NCBI RefSeq assembly: GCF_018141165.1
Contig: NZ_CP058557.1
Location: forward strand, 1,488,001 to 1,552,000
Reading direction: 5' to 3'
From: Alkaliphilus sp. B6464
GTDB taxonomy: Bacteria > Bacillota > Clostridia > Peptostreptococcales > Natronincolaceae
DNA: 64,000 nucleotides
The translations under genes and the position numbers were made by a program. Under the pieces are notes generated by a model. The model ran no database searches and had not been told where the DNA came from. It saw only the letters and a program-made list of their open reading frames with translations. Shown here piece by piece: positions 8,752 through 17,396 of the stretch; the first letter of the stretch is position 1, and each line of letters begins with the position of its first letter.

Positions 8752-9669
8752 CTATATGTCATGTTGAGAATATTTTTTTAATGACTTTTTCAGCCTTTGA
8801 GATATTTCAGTGCGAAGCTCCTGCGGCTCAATAATTTCAGCCTTATCACCAAAGCTAAGTATCCATTGGAATAAGCTTTCTTTGTTGGTAAAAGGAAATT
8901 TAAAAAGCAGTTGATTATCCTCCGCATAAGAAAAGCAATCCACACCATATTCCTCAACAAGTCTGTACTTTACACTTTCATCAAAGATAGCCACAAGATT
9001 TATTTCATCTGAAAAATACTGGTCAAACTCTGTTTTTGATGGTGGGAGGTCACGAAGCTCAAATTTTATATCAGTAACGGCTAAATTCCATAAACGATTC
9101 AGCTTAAACAAACGAAAATCCTGCTTTTCTATACAGTATCCAAATACATACCATGATGACCATTTAAATATGATAAGATATGGCTCAATTTTTTTTAATG
9201 CTTCTCCTTTATCATAAAAGTAGTCAAAGTAGACTATCCATTTTTCTGATATAGCTTGCTGTATCCTTTCGATTTTAGGTGCAAGTGTATTTTTGTAGTG
9301 TGATGAAAGGTCAATCAAAATGTTGTTCTGATCAGAGTAAACTGTATCATCACCACCAGAAAATTTGTTAATAATCTGTTTGTATTTTGTAACCTCTGAA
9401 ATACTGTCAAGACTTTGAAGCCCTGCAAATATTGTTTTTAACTCATCGGAGGTGAAAACTGTCTTATCAATTTTGAAACCGTCTGCAATCCTGATACCAC
9501 CACCTGTACCCTGTAAGGTGACAACAGGTATGCCTGCTTTGCAAATGTCCTCAATATCACGATTTATTGTGCGTCTTGAAACCTCAAATTTCTCTGCAAG
9601 ATAAGGAGCAGTTACCTTTTCGTTTTGTAATAAAATGGTCAATATTCCTATCAATCTATCAATCTTCAC
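8752..9669 (-). CDS. YafY-type transcriptional regulator (HTH + WYL domain)
   Basis: The 305-residue protein has an N-terminal HTH_11 winged helix (residues ~1-60; ...APYLAEKFEVSRRTINRDIE), a WYL sensor domain (~140-225; WSSWYVFGYC) and a C-terminal WCX extension. Such proteins sense a small ligand or nucleic acid and usually control their own operon. A GTG start at 9669 follows an AAAGGG site. It heads the operon with DUF3795 and TfoX-like genes, which are its likely targets. Confidence 0.88.
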   Translation of the reverse strand: MKIDRLIGILTILLQNEKVTAPYLAEKFEVSRRTINRDIEDICKAGIPVVTLQGTGGGIRIADGFKIDKTVFTSDELKTIFAGLQSLDSISEVTKYKQIINKFSGGDDTVYSDQNNILIDLSSHYKNTLAPKIERIQQAISEKWIVYFDYFYDKGEALKKIEPYLIIFKWSSWYVFGYCIEKQDFRLFKLNRLWNLAVTDIKFELRDLPPSKTEFDQYFSDEINLVAIFDESVKYRLVEEYGVDCFSYAEDNQLLFKFPFTNKESLFQWILSFGDKAEIIEPQELRTEISQRLKKSLKKYSQHDI

Positions 9670-10166
9670 GGTAATCAGCCCTTTCTCAAATTTATATAAA
9701 ATTTATTCATCAAACAGTGAGTAAGATTATTTTCATACTTCTATTGTACCATCTCCTTGTGAATATTTATATCATCAATCGCTCCATAAACACTTCGTCC
9801 CAAATCGTTAGAGAGTACATTGACTGTATTGTTATCCATAAACGTTCCGAACCTTGAAAGAAGAAAAACTATACCTAACAAGTTGATATTTACTTCAACT
9901 TTGTGGGCAGGTCTAAAAAGCGAAAAGCCACAGGATACCAAAATATTCTGTGGCAAATCTTAAAATCAAAAAATATCCTTATCGGGTAGAGCGCAAGCAT
10001 CAGAGGGTTTTATTGTAAATTCATACAAAAAGATTATGAATTTTTGTAGCATTAAATAATATTACAAAAATACTAATTAATATCTAAAATACCCACAAAT
10101 CTATTTAAGGCTTTTTCTACTATACTAAGTATAAGGGTAGTTAACTAATATGAGGGGGTTGAAAAG
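9670..10166. other. Gene-poor stretch between divergent operons
   Basis: It separates the WYL operon (minus) from the DUF5058 operon (plus). A minus-strand frame at 9741-9956 encodes 71 residues with no ribosome-binding site and no recognised family; it may be a gene remnant. A hairpin GCCACAG...CTGTGGC lies near 9927-9955. Near 9986 a short stretch resembles a tRNA D-arm, but no cloverleaf forms. The sequence ACTATACTAAGTATAAG near 10116-10133 is a partly palindromic candidate promoter or operator for the downstream operon. Confidence 0.4.
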
Positions 10167-10865
10167 ATGAAAGAATACTTAGAGGTAGCGAATGATCCAA
10201 TATTGTGGTTGATGAGCTTACCAGTGGTAGTTTTAGTAGCAATACAAGCAATTATATTTTCTAAAAAAGCATTTAAAACGGCTAGTTTAGTACAGCTAAC
10301 TAAAAAAGAAGCTAAAGATGCATTTAGAGTTGGCGCTATATCGGCTATTGGGCCAGCATTAGCAGTATTTGTAGTAATGCTTGGTATGATGGCAGTAGTA
10401 GGAGCACCAATGACTTGGCTTAGACTATCTGTAATTGGTGCAGCCCCTACAGAATTAGCAGCATCTACAATGGGTGCCCAAGCTATGGGAGTCGAATTTG
10501 GAGGAGAAGGTTATGGTGTTCTTCAATTTGCTAACTCCGTATGGGCAATGACTTTAAATGGAATTGGATGGCTTTTATTTGTTGGTTTATTTGCCCATAA
10601 ATTAGAAGGAATAAGAGATAGAGTATCAGGAGGAGATTCAAAACTTACAGGTGAAATTGGTGGGGCAGCTATGCTAGGGGCTATGGCTTATTTAGTAGGA
10701 GGACATCTAATAGCAGGTAGTGGAAGATTAATTGCTGCTTTAGCTTCAGCAATAGCAATGATAGTTCTTGTTAAGTTGTCAGGTAAAATACCTAAGCTTG
10801 TGGAATATAATTTAGGAATTTCAATGGTTATTGGAATGGTGGCCGCAATCATTTATATGGGATAG
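10167..10865 (+). CDS. DUF5058 family membrane protein
   Basis: This 232-residue protein has about six hydrophobic segments, beginning with a single helix at residues 14-32 and a short basic loop (SKKAFKTASLVQLTKKEAKD). It matches what I recall of the DUF5058 family. It starts 20 bases downstream of AGGGGG and is followed 15 bases later by another membrane-protein gene and two M20 peptidases. A two-subunit transporter for a peptide or acylated amino acid that the peptidases then hydrolyse would fit this context. That is inference; no DUF5058 transporter has been shown as far as I know. Confidence 0.75.
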   Translation: MKEYLEVANDPILWLMSLPVVVLVAIQAIIFSKKAFKTASLVQLTKKEAKDAFRVGAISAIGPALAVFVVMLGMMAVVGAPMTWLRLSVIGAAPTELAASTMGAQAMGVEFGGEGYGVLQFANSVWAMTLNGIGWLLFVGLFAHKLEGIRDRVSGGDSKLTGEIGGAAMLGAMAYLVGGHLIAGSGRLIAALASAIAMIVLVKLSGKIPKLVEYNLGISMVIGMVAAIIYMG

Positions 10866-10880
10866 AGGGGTGATATAAGT

Positions 10881-11552
10881 ATGGAAAAGACAAATAATCA
10901 AACTTATCATGAAAGTTTTACAAAACCAATAATAAAGGTAGGCAGAATTACTTTGCTTCTTGCAGTAGCATTTAGCTTTCTTCCGCCACTTTATTTATGG
11001 ATGAGGTATGATGCGTTACCACCATTGAATGCCATATTGACAGGTTGGTTTCTTATTGCATCAATTTACGGTACTTATTATTTTATTGAGCCTATATCAT
11101 TTTTTCCGATATTAGGGGTGGCAGGCACATATATGTCATTTTTATCTGGAAACATAGGTAATATGAGACTACCTTGCGCTGCAGTTGCTCAAGAGGCATT
11201 AAAGGTTGAACCAGGATCTGAAAAAGCTGAGCTTGTAGCAACATTAGGTATAGCTGGATCTATCATTACAAATATAATAGTAGTTACAATTGCAGCTATT
11301 GCGGGGAATCAATTGATGGCAATCTTTCCACCAGTAGTAGTAAAAGCTTTTGAATATGTTTTACCATCAATATTCGGTGCAATGTTTGCCATGTTTGCAG
11401 TAAAATATCCTAAATATGGTGGGTTTGCAATAACAGTTACTTTATTCCTATTAGGAGTTGTAAAGGTATTACCTGTATGGGTATTAATTCCTGTTTGTGT
11501 ATTTAGTACAATTTCATTTGCCACATTTTCATATAAAAAGAAGGCTAAATAA
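10881..11552 (+). CDS. Membrane protein partner of DUF5058 protein
   Basis: It has 223 residues with about six membrane segments and a conserved-looking central loop (GNIGNMRLPCAAVAQEALK, residues ~90-110). I do not recognise the family. Spacing to the DUF5058 gene is 15 bases and to the M20 gene 23 bases, so the four genes form one transcription unit. Equal size and paired position suggest it makes a hetero-oligomeric membrane complex with the DUF5058 protein. Confidence 0.7.
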   Translation: MEKTNNQTYHESFTKPIIKVGRITLLLAVAFSFLPPLYLWMRYDALPPLNAILTGWFLIASIYGTYYFIEPISFFPILGVAGTYMSFLSGNIGNMRLPCAAVAQEALKVEPGSEKAELVATLGIAGSIITNIIVVTIAAIAGNQLMAIFPPVVVKAFEYVLPSIFGAMFAMFAVKYPKYGGFAITVTLFLLGVVKVLPVWVLIPVCVFSTISFATFSYKKKAK

Positions 11553-11575
11553 TAGAATTGAAGGGGGATATTAAT

Positions 11576-12736
11576 ATGAATAGGGACTCATTAAAAAAAG
11601 AGGCTATCGAAGTATTACAAAAGATGATTAAGTTTAAGACTGTAAATGAACCTGGAGATGAAAAGCCATTAGCAGAATATATAAAAGATTTATTGGAGGA
11701 AATTGGATTAAAAGTTAAGCTGGACGATTTAGGGAATAATAGGGCTAATGTTATTGGAAGGCTAAAGGGAACTGGAGAAAGAGAGGCTTTACTATTCAAT
11801 GGTCATTTAGATACCGTTCCACCTGGAGATATTCAGTGGAAGTATGCACCCTATAGTGGAGATGTAGTAGATGGGAAAATTTATGGAAGAGGTTCAGCAG
11901 ATATGAAGGGTGGCCTAGCCGCTATGCTAATTGCATTAAAGCTTATAAATGATTCAGGCCTAAAGTTAAAAGGAGACTTTATCTACTCTGCAACTGCTGG
12001 TGAAGAAACGGATAGTATAGGCGCCATAAAATTTGTTAAAGATGGTGGACTTGATGGAGTAGGAGCTATAATTATAGGAGAACCAAGCTCTAATGGGGTT
12101 AATATAGCTGAAAAAGGTGCATTTTGGGTAAAAATATCTACATATGGCAAGACAGCACATGGGGCTTTTCCAGATGAAGGAATAAATGCTGTAGTTCATA
12201 TGAATGCCTTCTTATCTGAGTTAATAAGCTATAAATTTAAATATGAAGAAAATGAACTAGTGGGCCAACCTACGATGAATATTTCTACCATTAGCGGTGG
12301 AATCAAAACAAATGTAGTACCTGATAAATGTACTATTACTATTGATATGAGAACCGTGCCAGGTATGGATCATTATGAAATAGTTAGGGATTTTGAAAAA
12401 ATCATAAATAAGCTTTCGAATGAGATAAAAGATTTTAAAGCAGATATTAAGGTGCTAAATAATAGGGCAGCTGTAGAAACAAAATCTACTGATCCATTTG
12501 TGAAACTTGCGGTAGATACTATTAAGCAAGAATTTAATAAAGAAGTAAAGCCACAGGGGGTTAATTTCTATACAGATGCTTCAGTATTTCTGCCAGCTAA
12601 AAACATTCCATGCATATTTTATGGGCCAGGGGACGCTAATATGGCTCATCAGCCAAATGAATGTATTACGATAGATAGTTTAATAGAATCTGTACATTTC
12701 TATTATAAAATGATTGAAAATTATTTAGTTAAATAG
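11576..12736 (+). CDS. M20 family metallopeptidase (ArgE/DapE type)
   Basis: The 386-residue protein has the M20 di-metal motifs GHLDTVPPGD, GRGSADMKGGLAA, the catalytic AGEETDSIG and the C-terminal MAHQPNE histidine. Family members hydrolyse N-acyl amino acids or small peptides in the cytoplasm. The ATG at 11576 follows GAAGGGGG; an earlier TTG at 11558 is poorly placed. It is encoded with a second, more distant M20 enzyme and two membrane proteins, suggesting uptake and hydrolysis of one class of substrate. The exact substrate cannot be read from the sequence. Confidence 0.9.
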   Translation: MNRDSLKKEAIEVLQKMIKFKTVNEPGDEKPLAEYIKDLLEEIGLKVKLDDLGNNRANVIGRLKGTGEREALLFNGHLDTVPPGDIQWKYAPYSGDVVDGKIYGRGSADMKGGLAAMLIALKLINDSGLKLKGDFIYSATAGEETDSIGAIKFVKDGGLDGVGAIIIGEPSSNGVNIAEKGAFWVKISTYGKTAHGAFPDEGINAVVHMNAFLSELISYKFKYEENELVGQPTMNISTISGGIKTNVVPDKCTITIDMRTVPGMDHYEIVRDFEKIINKLSNEIKDFKADIKVLNNRAAVETKSTDPFVKLAVDTIKQEFNKEVKPQGVNFYTDASVFLPAKNIPCIFYGPGDANMAHQPNECITIDSLIESVHFYYKMIENYLVK

Positions 12737-12747
12737 GAGGGAGAACT

Positions 12748-13926
12748 TTGAATATATTTGAAAAAGTTAAAGAGGTTGAGGAATATATAATAAATTGTAG
12801 ACGTGATTTGCACCAAATACCAGAAATAGGATTGGATTTGCCACAAACATCGACCTATGTGGCAAGTCAGCTTAAAGATATGGGTATAGGAATTAAAGAA
12901 GGAGTTGGAGTTTCAGGAGTAGTAGGTCTTATTAAAGGCAAGCAAGATGGAAAAACTATTGCTTTAAGAGCTGACATGGATGGTCTTGCTATAAAAGAAG
13001 AAACAGGATTACCTTTTGCATCGACAAATGGAAATATGCATGCATGTGGACATGATGGTCATACAGCTATACTTCTTGGGGTAGCTAAGGTATTAAGTGA
13101 AAATAAGGATAAAATTAAAGGAAATGTAAAGCTTATTTTTCAACCTGCTGAAGAAGGGCCAGGTGGAGCTAAACCTATGATAGAAGAAGGTGCTTTAGAA
13201 AATCCTAAAGTTGATGCTATATTGGGGCTGCATATTGGCTCCTTAATAGAAGGTGAAAAACATGGTCTAGTTATGGTATCTTATGGCAACATGATGGCAT
13301 GTTTAGATAGTTTTAGAGTAAAACTAGTTGGTAAGGGATGCCATGGGGCTTATCCAGAGACTGGTGTAGACCCTATAACTATGGCAGGTTACTTTTTAAC
13401 AAATCTCCAGACTATAGTTAGTAGAGAGATAAGTCCCACAGATCCGTCCGTTGTTACAGTAGGAAAAATACTTGGTGGTACAGCATATAATATTATTCCC
13501 GGAAGTGTAGAAATTGAAGGAACAGTAAGAGCTGTAGATCAAAATGTACGTGAAAAGATTGCTAAAAGAATAGAAAACATCGCTAGAGGAATATCTGAAA
13601 CTATGAGGGGAAGTTATGAATTCGACTATACATTTGGATATCCGCCATTAGTAAATGATGAAAATTTTACAAAAGCATTTGTAGAGTCGGCTAAACACAT
13701 AATTCCTAAAGAAGACATTATGGTAATGAAAAAGCCTGTAATGGGTGGGGAGGACATGGCATACTTCTTAAGAGAAGTTCCAGGAACATTCTTTTTCCTA
13801 AATAACCCTAAAGCAATAGATGGAAAGTTCTATCCCCATCATAACTCTAAATTTGATATAAACGAAGCTATGTTATCTAGAGGAGCAGCTCTTATAATAC
13901 AAGCAGCTTTAGACTATTTAGGATAA
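12748..13926 (+). CDS. M20D amidohydrolase (hippurate hydrolase/N-acyl amino acid type)
   Basis: The 392-residue protein has the typical M20D motifs: CRRDLHQIPEIGLDLPQT at the N-terminus, MHACGHDGHTAILLG (metal ligands), QPAEEGPGGAKPM (catalytic Glu) and the late MGGEDMAYF. The family cleaves N-acyl or indole-3-acetyl amino acids. The TTG start at 12748 follows AGGAGGGAG. It is the last gene of the DUF5058 operon, before a strong terminator. M20D enzymes differ clearly from ArgE/DapE-type ones, so the two encoded enzymes probably act on different bonds. Confidence 0.92.
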   Translation: MNIFEKVKEVEEYIINCRRDLHQIPEIGLDLPQTSTYVASQLKDMGIGIKEGVGVSGVVGLIKGKQDGKTIALRADMDGLAIKEETGLPFASTNGNMHACGHDGHTAILLGVAKVLSENKDKIKGNVKLIFQPAEEGPGGAKPMIEEGALENPKVDAILGLHIGSLIEGEKHGLVMVSYGNMMACLDSFRVKLVGKGCHGAYPETGVDPITMAGYFLTNLQTIVSREISPTDPSVVTVGKILGGTAYNIIPGSVEIEGTVRAVDQNVREKIAKRIENIARGISETMRGSYEFDYTFGYPPLVNDENFTKAFVESAKHIIPKEDIMVMKKPVMGGEDMAYFLREVPGTFFFLNNPKAIDGKFYPHHNSKFDINEAMLSRGAALIIQAALDYLG

Positions 13927-13931
13927 TTACT

Positions 13932-13969
13932 AACAACTTCTTTTATAGCTTACTATAAAAGAAGTTGTT
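13932..13969 (+). terminator. Terminator after M20D gene
   Basis: A perfect 17-bp stem (AACAACTTCTTTTATAG with its complement) and a 4-base loop precede TTTCATTTTT. Confidence 0.9.
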
Positions 13970-14027
13970 TCATTTTTCATACAATATAATCATTAATATG
14001 ATATAATTATTACAGCGAGGTGATTAT

Positions 14028-15650
14028 ATGGGGGTTAGTATTAGAGAAGTACTTCAGTCAAAATTCTTTAAAGATTACTATGTAATTGCTGGAGAAAATG
14101 GACTAAATAGAGAAACCCAAGCAGTTGTACTTTTTGATGCTCCAGATGGATATAAGTGGTTTAAAGGAAAAGAACTTGTATTAACCACAGGTTTTTTTTT
14201 CAAAGATAATACTGAACTTTTTAAGAATGTTATTTCATTTTTACATAATAAAAATTCAGCCGCTATGGCTATTAAGAAGGATAGATATTTAAATGAAATT
14301 CCAGAGGAAATCCTTAATCTATGCGATGATCTAGAGTTTCCATTAGTAGTTGTACCGTATAATGTAGCTTGGATTGATATAATAAATGCAGTAAATTCAA
14401 TTGTTGTAAATAGGTATATAACTCGATTAAATGATGCTAATTTTATAAAAAAAAATGTTGCAAGTAATGATTTCTATAAAAAAATTGAAAATATAATCAT
14501 AAATCTGTCTAAAGAGTTAAATTCCCCAATTTCTGTGAGAGATATTATAGATAAAAATATTATTAGTTATCCGACAAACTATAAATCAGAAGAGGAGATT
14601 AATAATTTATCTGAGAATATCTTGTTTAATTATCAAAAAGAAATATTATGCGACAAATTAAATATCTGTCGTATAACAAATATAGAGGACGAAAAATCTT
14701 GGATTGAAATGATTATTAAAATAAACAGCACCCCTGTAACAAAAATAATAGTTTGGGAAGAGCATAGAAGCATAGACTATTATGACTTATTTGCATTAAG
14801 ATTAAGTTATACTTTGCTCTTGGAAATATATGAGCAAATATATGTAATGAATTCTTTCGAGAGAAAATTTTACGACGATCTTATAAAGTCACTATTTGAT
14901 GAAATATTTGATACTAAAGAAAAATTAGTTAAAGTAATAAAAGGAATGCAAAACTTTAAGTTAAATATAGATAATAAATTTATCTGTATAATTATACGAC
15001 AGGAGGAGAAAAATCCTTCTTTCTATACAATACGTGAAAAAATATACAATACTTTGCTTTTAAGAATTCCTAAAGATGAAGCTATATTTGGAATTGTAGA
15101 TGATAATACAGTAGCGATTGTTAAAGATACATCAAAATATAATAGGAATATAATTATAAATGTACAGAAAGAGCTAAATGACTTATTAATAAATATTGAG
15201 AATACATTTCCGGGAAACGGATTAAAAATTGGTATAGGTAATGTTACAGATGATATTTGCTTTATAAATGGTAGCTATATTGAGGCATTGAGGGCAATTG
15301 AGGTAGGAAATTATATCTATCCTAAAAAAAAGATAATCAGTTTTGAAGAACTAGGACCATTTGGTTTACTAAGATTAGATAATATTCATAAGAAGAGTTT
15401 TGGAAGAAGTTTTAATAACCTATATCCTTTATTAAAAGAAGGATTTAATGAAGAATTGCTAACCACACTAAAAGTATATTTAGAAAGTGAGTCAAATTGT
15501 AATATAGCGGCGCAAAAGTTATACATCCATAGTAATTCTGTAAGATATAGAATAGCTAAAGTACAGCAGTTATGTAATATTGACCTTGACGATCCAATAG
15601 AAAGATTAAAGACGGAAATAACTTTAAACTTTATGGAGCTTTTTAAATAA
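14028..15650 (+). CDS. PucR family transcriptional regulator
   Basis: The 540-residue protein has an N-terminal PucR ligand-sensing domain (~1-125; REVLQSKFFKDYYVIAG), a CdaR-type GGDEF-like middle domain (~285-410; KIGIGNVTDD) and a C-terminal PucR helix-turn-helix (CNIAAQKLYIHSNSVRYRI, residues ~480-530). PucR-type proteins activate catabolic operons for purines, amino acids or polyamines in response to metabolites. It follows the DUF5058/M20 operon after a terminator and has its own AGGTGATT site, so it is the obvious candidate regulator of that operon. A link to the distant purine-like BMC locus cannot be excluded. Confidence 0.88.
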   Translation: MGVSIREVLQSKFFKDYYVIAGENGLNRETQAVVLFDAPDGYKWFKGKELVLTTGFFFKDNTELFKNVISFLHNKNSAAMAIKKDRYLNEIPEEILNLCDDLEFPLVVVPYNVAWIDIINAVNSIVVNRYITRLNDANFIKKNVASNDFYKKIENIIINLSKELNSPISVRDIIDKNIISYPTNYKSEEEINNLSENILFNYQKEILCDKLNICRITNIEDEKSWIEMIIKINSTPVTKIIVWEEHRSIDYYDLFALRLSYTLLLEIYEQIYVMNSFERKFYDDLIKSLFDEIFDTKEKLVKVIKGMQNFKLNIDNKFICIIIRQEEKNPSFYTIREKIYNTLLLRIPKDEAIFGIVDDNTVAIVKDTSKYNRNIIINVQKELNDLLINIENTFPGNGLKIGIGNVTDDICFINGSYIEALRAIEVGNYIYPKKKIISFEELGPFGLLRLDNIHKKSFGRSFNNLYPLLKEGFNEELLTTLKVYLESESNCNIAAQKLYIHSNSVRYRIAKVQQLCNIDLDDPIERLKTEITLNFMELFK

Positions 15651-15660
15651 AAGATGTAAA

Positions 15661-15690
15661 AGTCCCCAGCTACTTAAGTATCTGGGGACT
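15661..15690. terminator. Bidirectional terminator between PucR and peroxiredoxin genes
   Basis: AGTCCCCAG (15661-15669) and CTGGGGACT (15682-15690) form a GC-rich stem between two convergent genes, with T-runs after it on both strands. Confidence 0.8.
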
Positions 15691-15697
15691 ACTATTT

Positions 15698-16237
15698 TTA
15701 TAGAGTATCGTCTCCAGGATTCCAGTCAATAGGGCATAGTCCGCCAGATTGTAGGCCTTGAAGTACTCTTAATGTTTCATCTACACTTCGTCCAACATTT
15801 AAATCGTGTACTACTGAATATCTAAGTACTCCTTCAGGGTCTATAATAAATAATCCTCTTAAGGCAATTCCTTCTTCCTCTATTAGTACACCATAATCTC
15901 TAGCTACTTGGTGAGTCATATCAGAAGCTAATGGGAAGGATAGTTGTCCTAATCCACCTTGATCTTGAGCTGCATTTATCCAAGCTTTGTGGGAATGCTC
16001 ACTATCTGTACTTACACCAAGTACCTCTGTATTAAGCTTATTAAAGTCAGCTAGTCTTTTATTTATTGCTGTAATTTCTGTCGGGCATACAAAGGTAAAG
16101 TCTAGTGGATAAAAGAACATTACTAACCACTTTCCTTTATAATCATCTAAAGAAACCTTTCCAAAGTCCTTACCATCACCGTTAGCTGTATTCATTGCAA
16201 AATAAGGTGCTTTTAACCCAACCATTCTTTCTGCCAT
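15698..16237 (-). CDS. 2-Cys peroxiredoxin (AhpC/Prx1 type)
   Basis: The 179-residue thioredoxin-fold peroxidase reduces H2O2 and organic peroxides in the cytoplasm. The peroxidatic cysteine is C51 in FYPLDFTFVCPTEI, and the resolving cysteine is C168 in GGLCPIDWNPG, as in typical 2-Cys enzymes. No AhpF-like reductase gene is adjacent. The start has an AAGGAGG-type site. A Fur/PerR-like sequence lies ~75 bases upstream, consistent with peroxide-responsive control. Neither position is replaced by selenocysteine. Confidence 0.95.
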   Translation of the reverse strand: MAERMVGLKAPYFAMNTANGDGKDFGKVSLDDYKGKWLVMFFYPLDFTFVCPTEITAINKRLADFNKLNTEVLGVSTDSEHSHKAWINAAQDQGGLGQLSFPLASDMTHQVARDYGVLIEEEGIALRGLFIIDPEGVLRYSVVHDLNVGRSVDETLRVLQGLQSGGLCPIDWNPGDDTL

Positions 16238-16311
16238 AATAAAATCCTCCTTATTAATTGTAATTTAATACTTGTCCAATATATTTATTCCCAAATATTT
16301 CGATCCTAAAC

Positions 16312-16330
16312 ACTAATGATTATTATTTTC
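16312..16330 (-). promoter_or_regulatory. Fur/PerR-like operator upstream of peroxiredoxin
   Basis: The 19 bases ACTAATGATTATTATTTTC match most of the classical Fur box (GATAATGATTATCATTATC), differing mainly at the ends. They lie 75-95 bases upstream of the peroxiredoxin start. In Firmicutes, PerR, a Fur-family peroxide sensor, commonly controls such genes through this kind of site. The region is AT-rich, so a chance match is possible. Confidence 0.45.
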
Positions 16331-16503
16331 AATAAAATTAGGATGTGTTATATTTAGCATGATTTATCTCACTCCTAGATTCATGATGGTGTATGAGTAC
16401 TTAAAAAAATTTGCTGCTTTTAAAATTAATCTTTTTACAAGGTGTAATATGACATGGTGTTGTCATATAATTGTGGTATTCTATACTTAATTAGAGGGAA
16501 TAT

Positions 16504-16635
16504 ATGAATAAATTAGATTATAGAAAAGAGTATAAAGATCTATATATTCCGAAAAAAAATCCTGTTATCGTCGCAGTACCACCTAATAAACTTAAAACCG
16601 TATTGCGATATAAGATTGAAGCTGAGGTGAAGTAA
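16504..16635 (+). pseudogene. GyrI-like domain protein with large internal in-frame deletion
   Basis: This 43-codon frame begins NKLDYRKEYKDLYIPKKNPV, the usual N-terminus of small GyrI-like ligand-binding proteins (normally ~200 residues). It ends PPNKLKTVLRYKIEAEVK, which looks like that family's C-terminus. The middle ~160 residues are missing. Because the frame stays open, the lesion looks like a clean in-frame deletion. It lies directly upstream of an acetyltransferase gene with one base between, so it may now act mainly as a translated leader. A genuinely short protein is less likely. Confidence 0.55.
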
Positions 16636-16636
16636 A

Positions 16637-17395
16637 ATGAAGATTATAAACGTTGATTATCATAATATTGATAGGGAACATATTTGCTGTGCCATTACAG
16701 ATAGAAAAGGGGAAAGTTGTGCTTCCTTAAAAAAAGCATGGATGATGGAGCGCTTTGATGAGGGATTGATCTTTAAAAAGCTTGATGTACGGGGGAAGGT
16801 TTTTATTGAGTATATCCCTGCTGAAAATGCCTGGTGTCCTGTAGAAGCTGCTGGATATATGTTTATAAGCTGTTTCTGGGTTTCAGGTCAATTTAAAGGA
16901 CAAGGTTATGGGAATAAGTTGTTAGAAGAATGCATCCGTGATTCAAAGATGCATGGAAAGAAAGGGCTGGTCATTCTTTCTTCAAAAAAGAAGATGCCTT
17001 TTTTATCAGATCCCAAATATTTAAAATATAAGGGCTTTCAATTATGCGATGTTGCTGATCCTTATTTTGAACTGCTGTATCTACCTTTTGAAAAGGATGC
17101 AGAAAAACCAAGATTAAAAGAATGCTGTAAAAAGGGTGTAGTTGATAAGATGGGAATCGTATTATATTATTCTAATCAGTGTCCACATACTGAAAAATAC
17201 GCCATCATGATTGCAAAGATCGCTGATATAGAAGGTCTTGACTTTACTCTAATAAAGTATAAAACAAAAGAGCAGGCACAAAACTCACCTGCACCATTTA
17301 CAACATACAGTCTTTTTTATGATGGCAAATTTGTAACTAACGAAGTGTTATCGGAAAAGAAGTTTAGAAACTTTCTTGCCGAACGGGGATTGTAA
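16637..17395 (+). CDS. GNAT N-acetyltransferase with YoaP-like C-terminal domain
   Basis: In 252 residues, the N-terminal half holds a GNAT fold with an acetyl-CoA loop (VSGQFKGQGYGNKLLEECI, residues ~78-96). The C-terminal ~75 residues (from about VLYYSNQCPHTEKYA) look like the YoaP-like domain often fused to such enzymes. The acceptor is unknown. It begins one base after the GyrI-like remnant and is followed after one base by the radical SAM gene, so the three form an operon. WYL, GyrI-like, TfoX and DUF3795 genes often travel with this acetyltransferase type, and several of them are nearby here. Confidence 0.82.
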   Translation: MKIINVDYHNIDREHICCAITDRKGESCASLKKAWMMERFDEGLIFKKLDVRGKVFIEYIPAENAWCPVEAAGYMFISCFWVSGQFKGQGYGNKLLEECIRDSKMHGKKGLVILSSKKKMPFLSDPKYLKYKGFQLCDVADPYFELLYLPFEKDAEKPRLKECCKKGVVDKMGIVLYYSNQCPHTEKYAIMIAKIADIEGLDFTLIKYKTKEQAQNSPAPFTTYSLFYDGKFVTNEVLSEKKFRNFLAERGL

Positions 17396-17396
17396 A

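Noticed and set aside
9980-10016. tRNA-like stretch GGGTAGAGCGC
   Set aside because: It resembles a D-arm, but no acceptor, anticodon or T-arm pairing can be formed around it, so it is not a tRNA gene.
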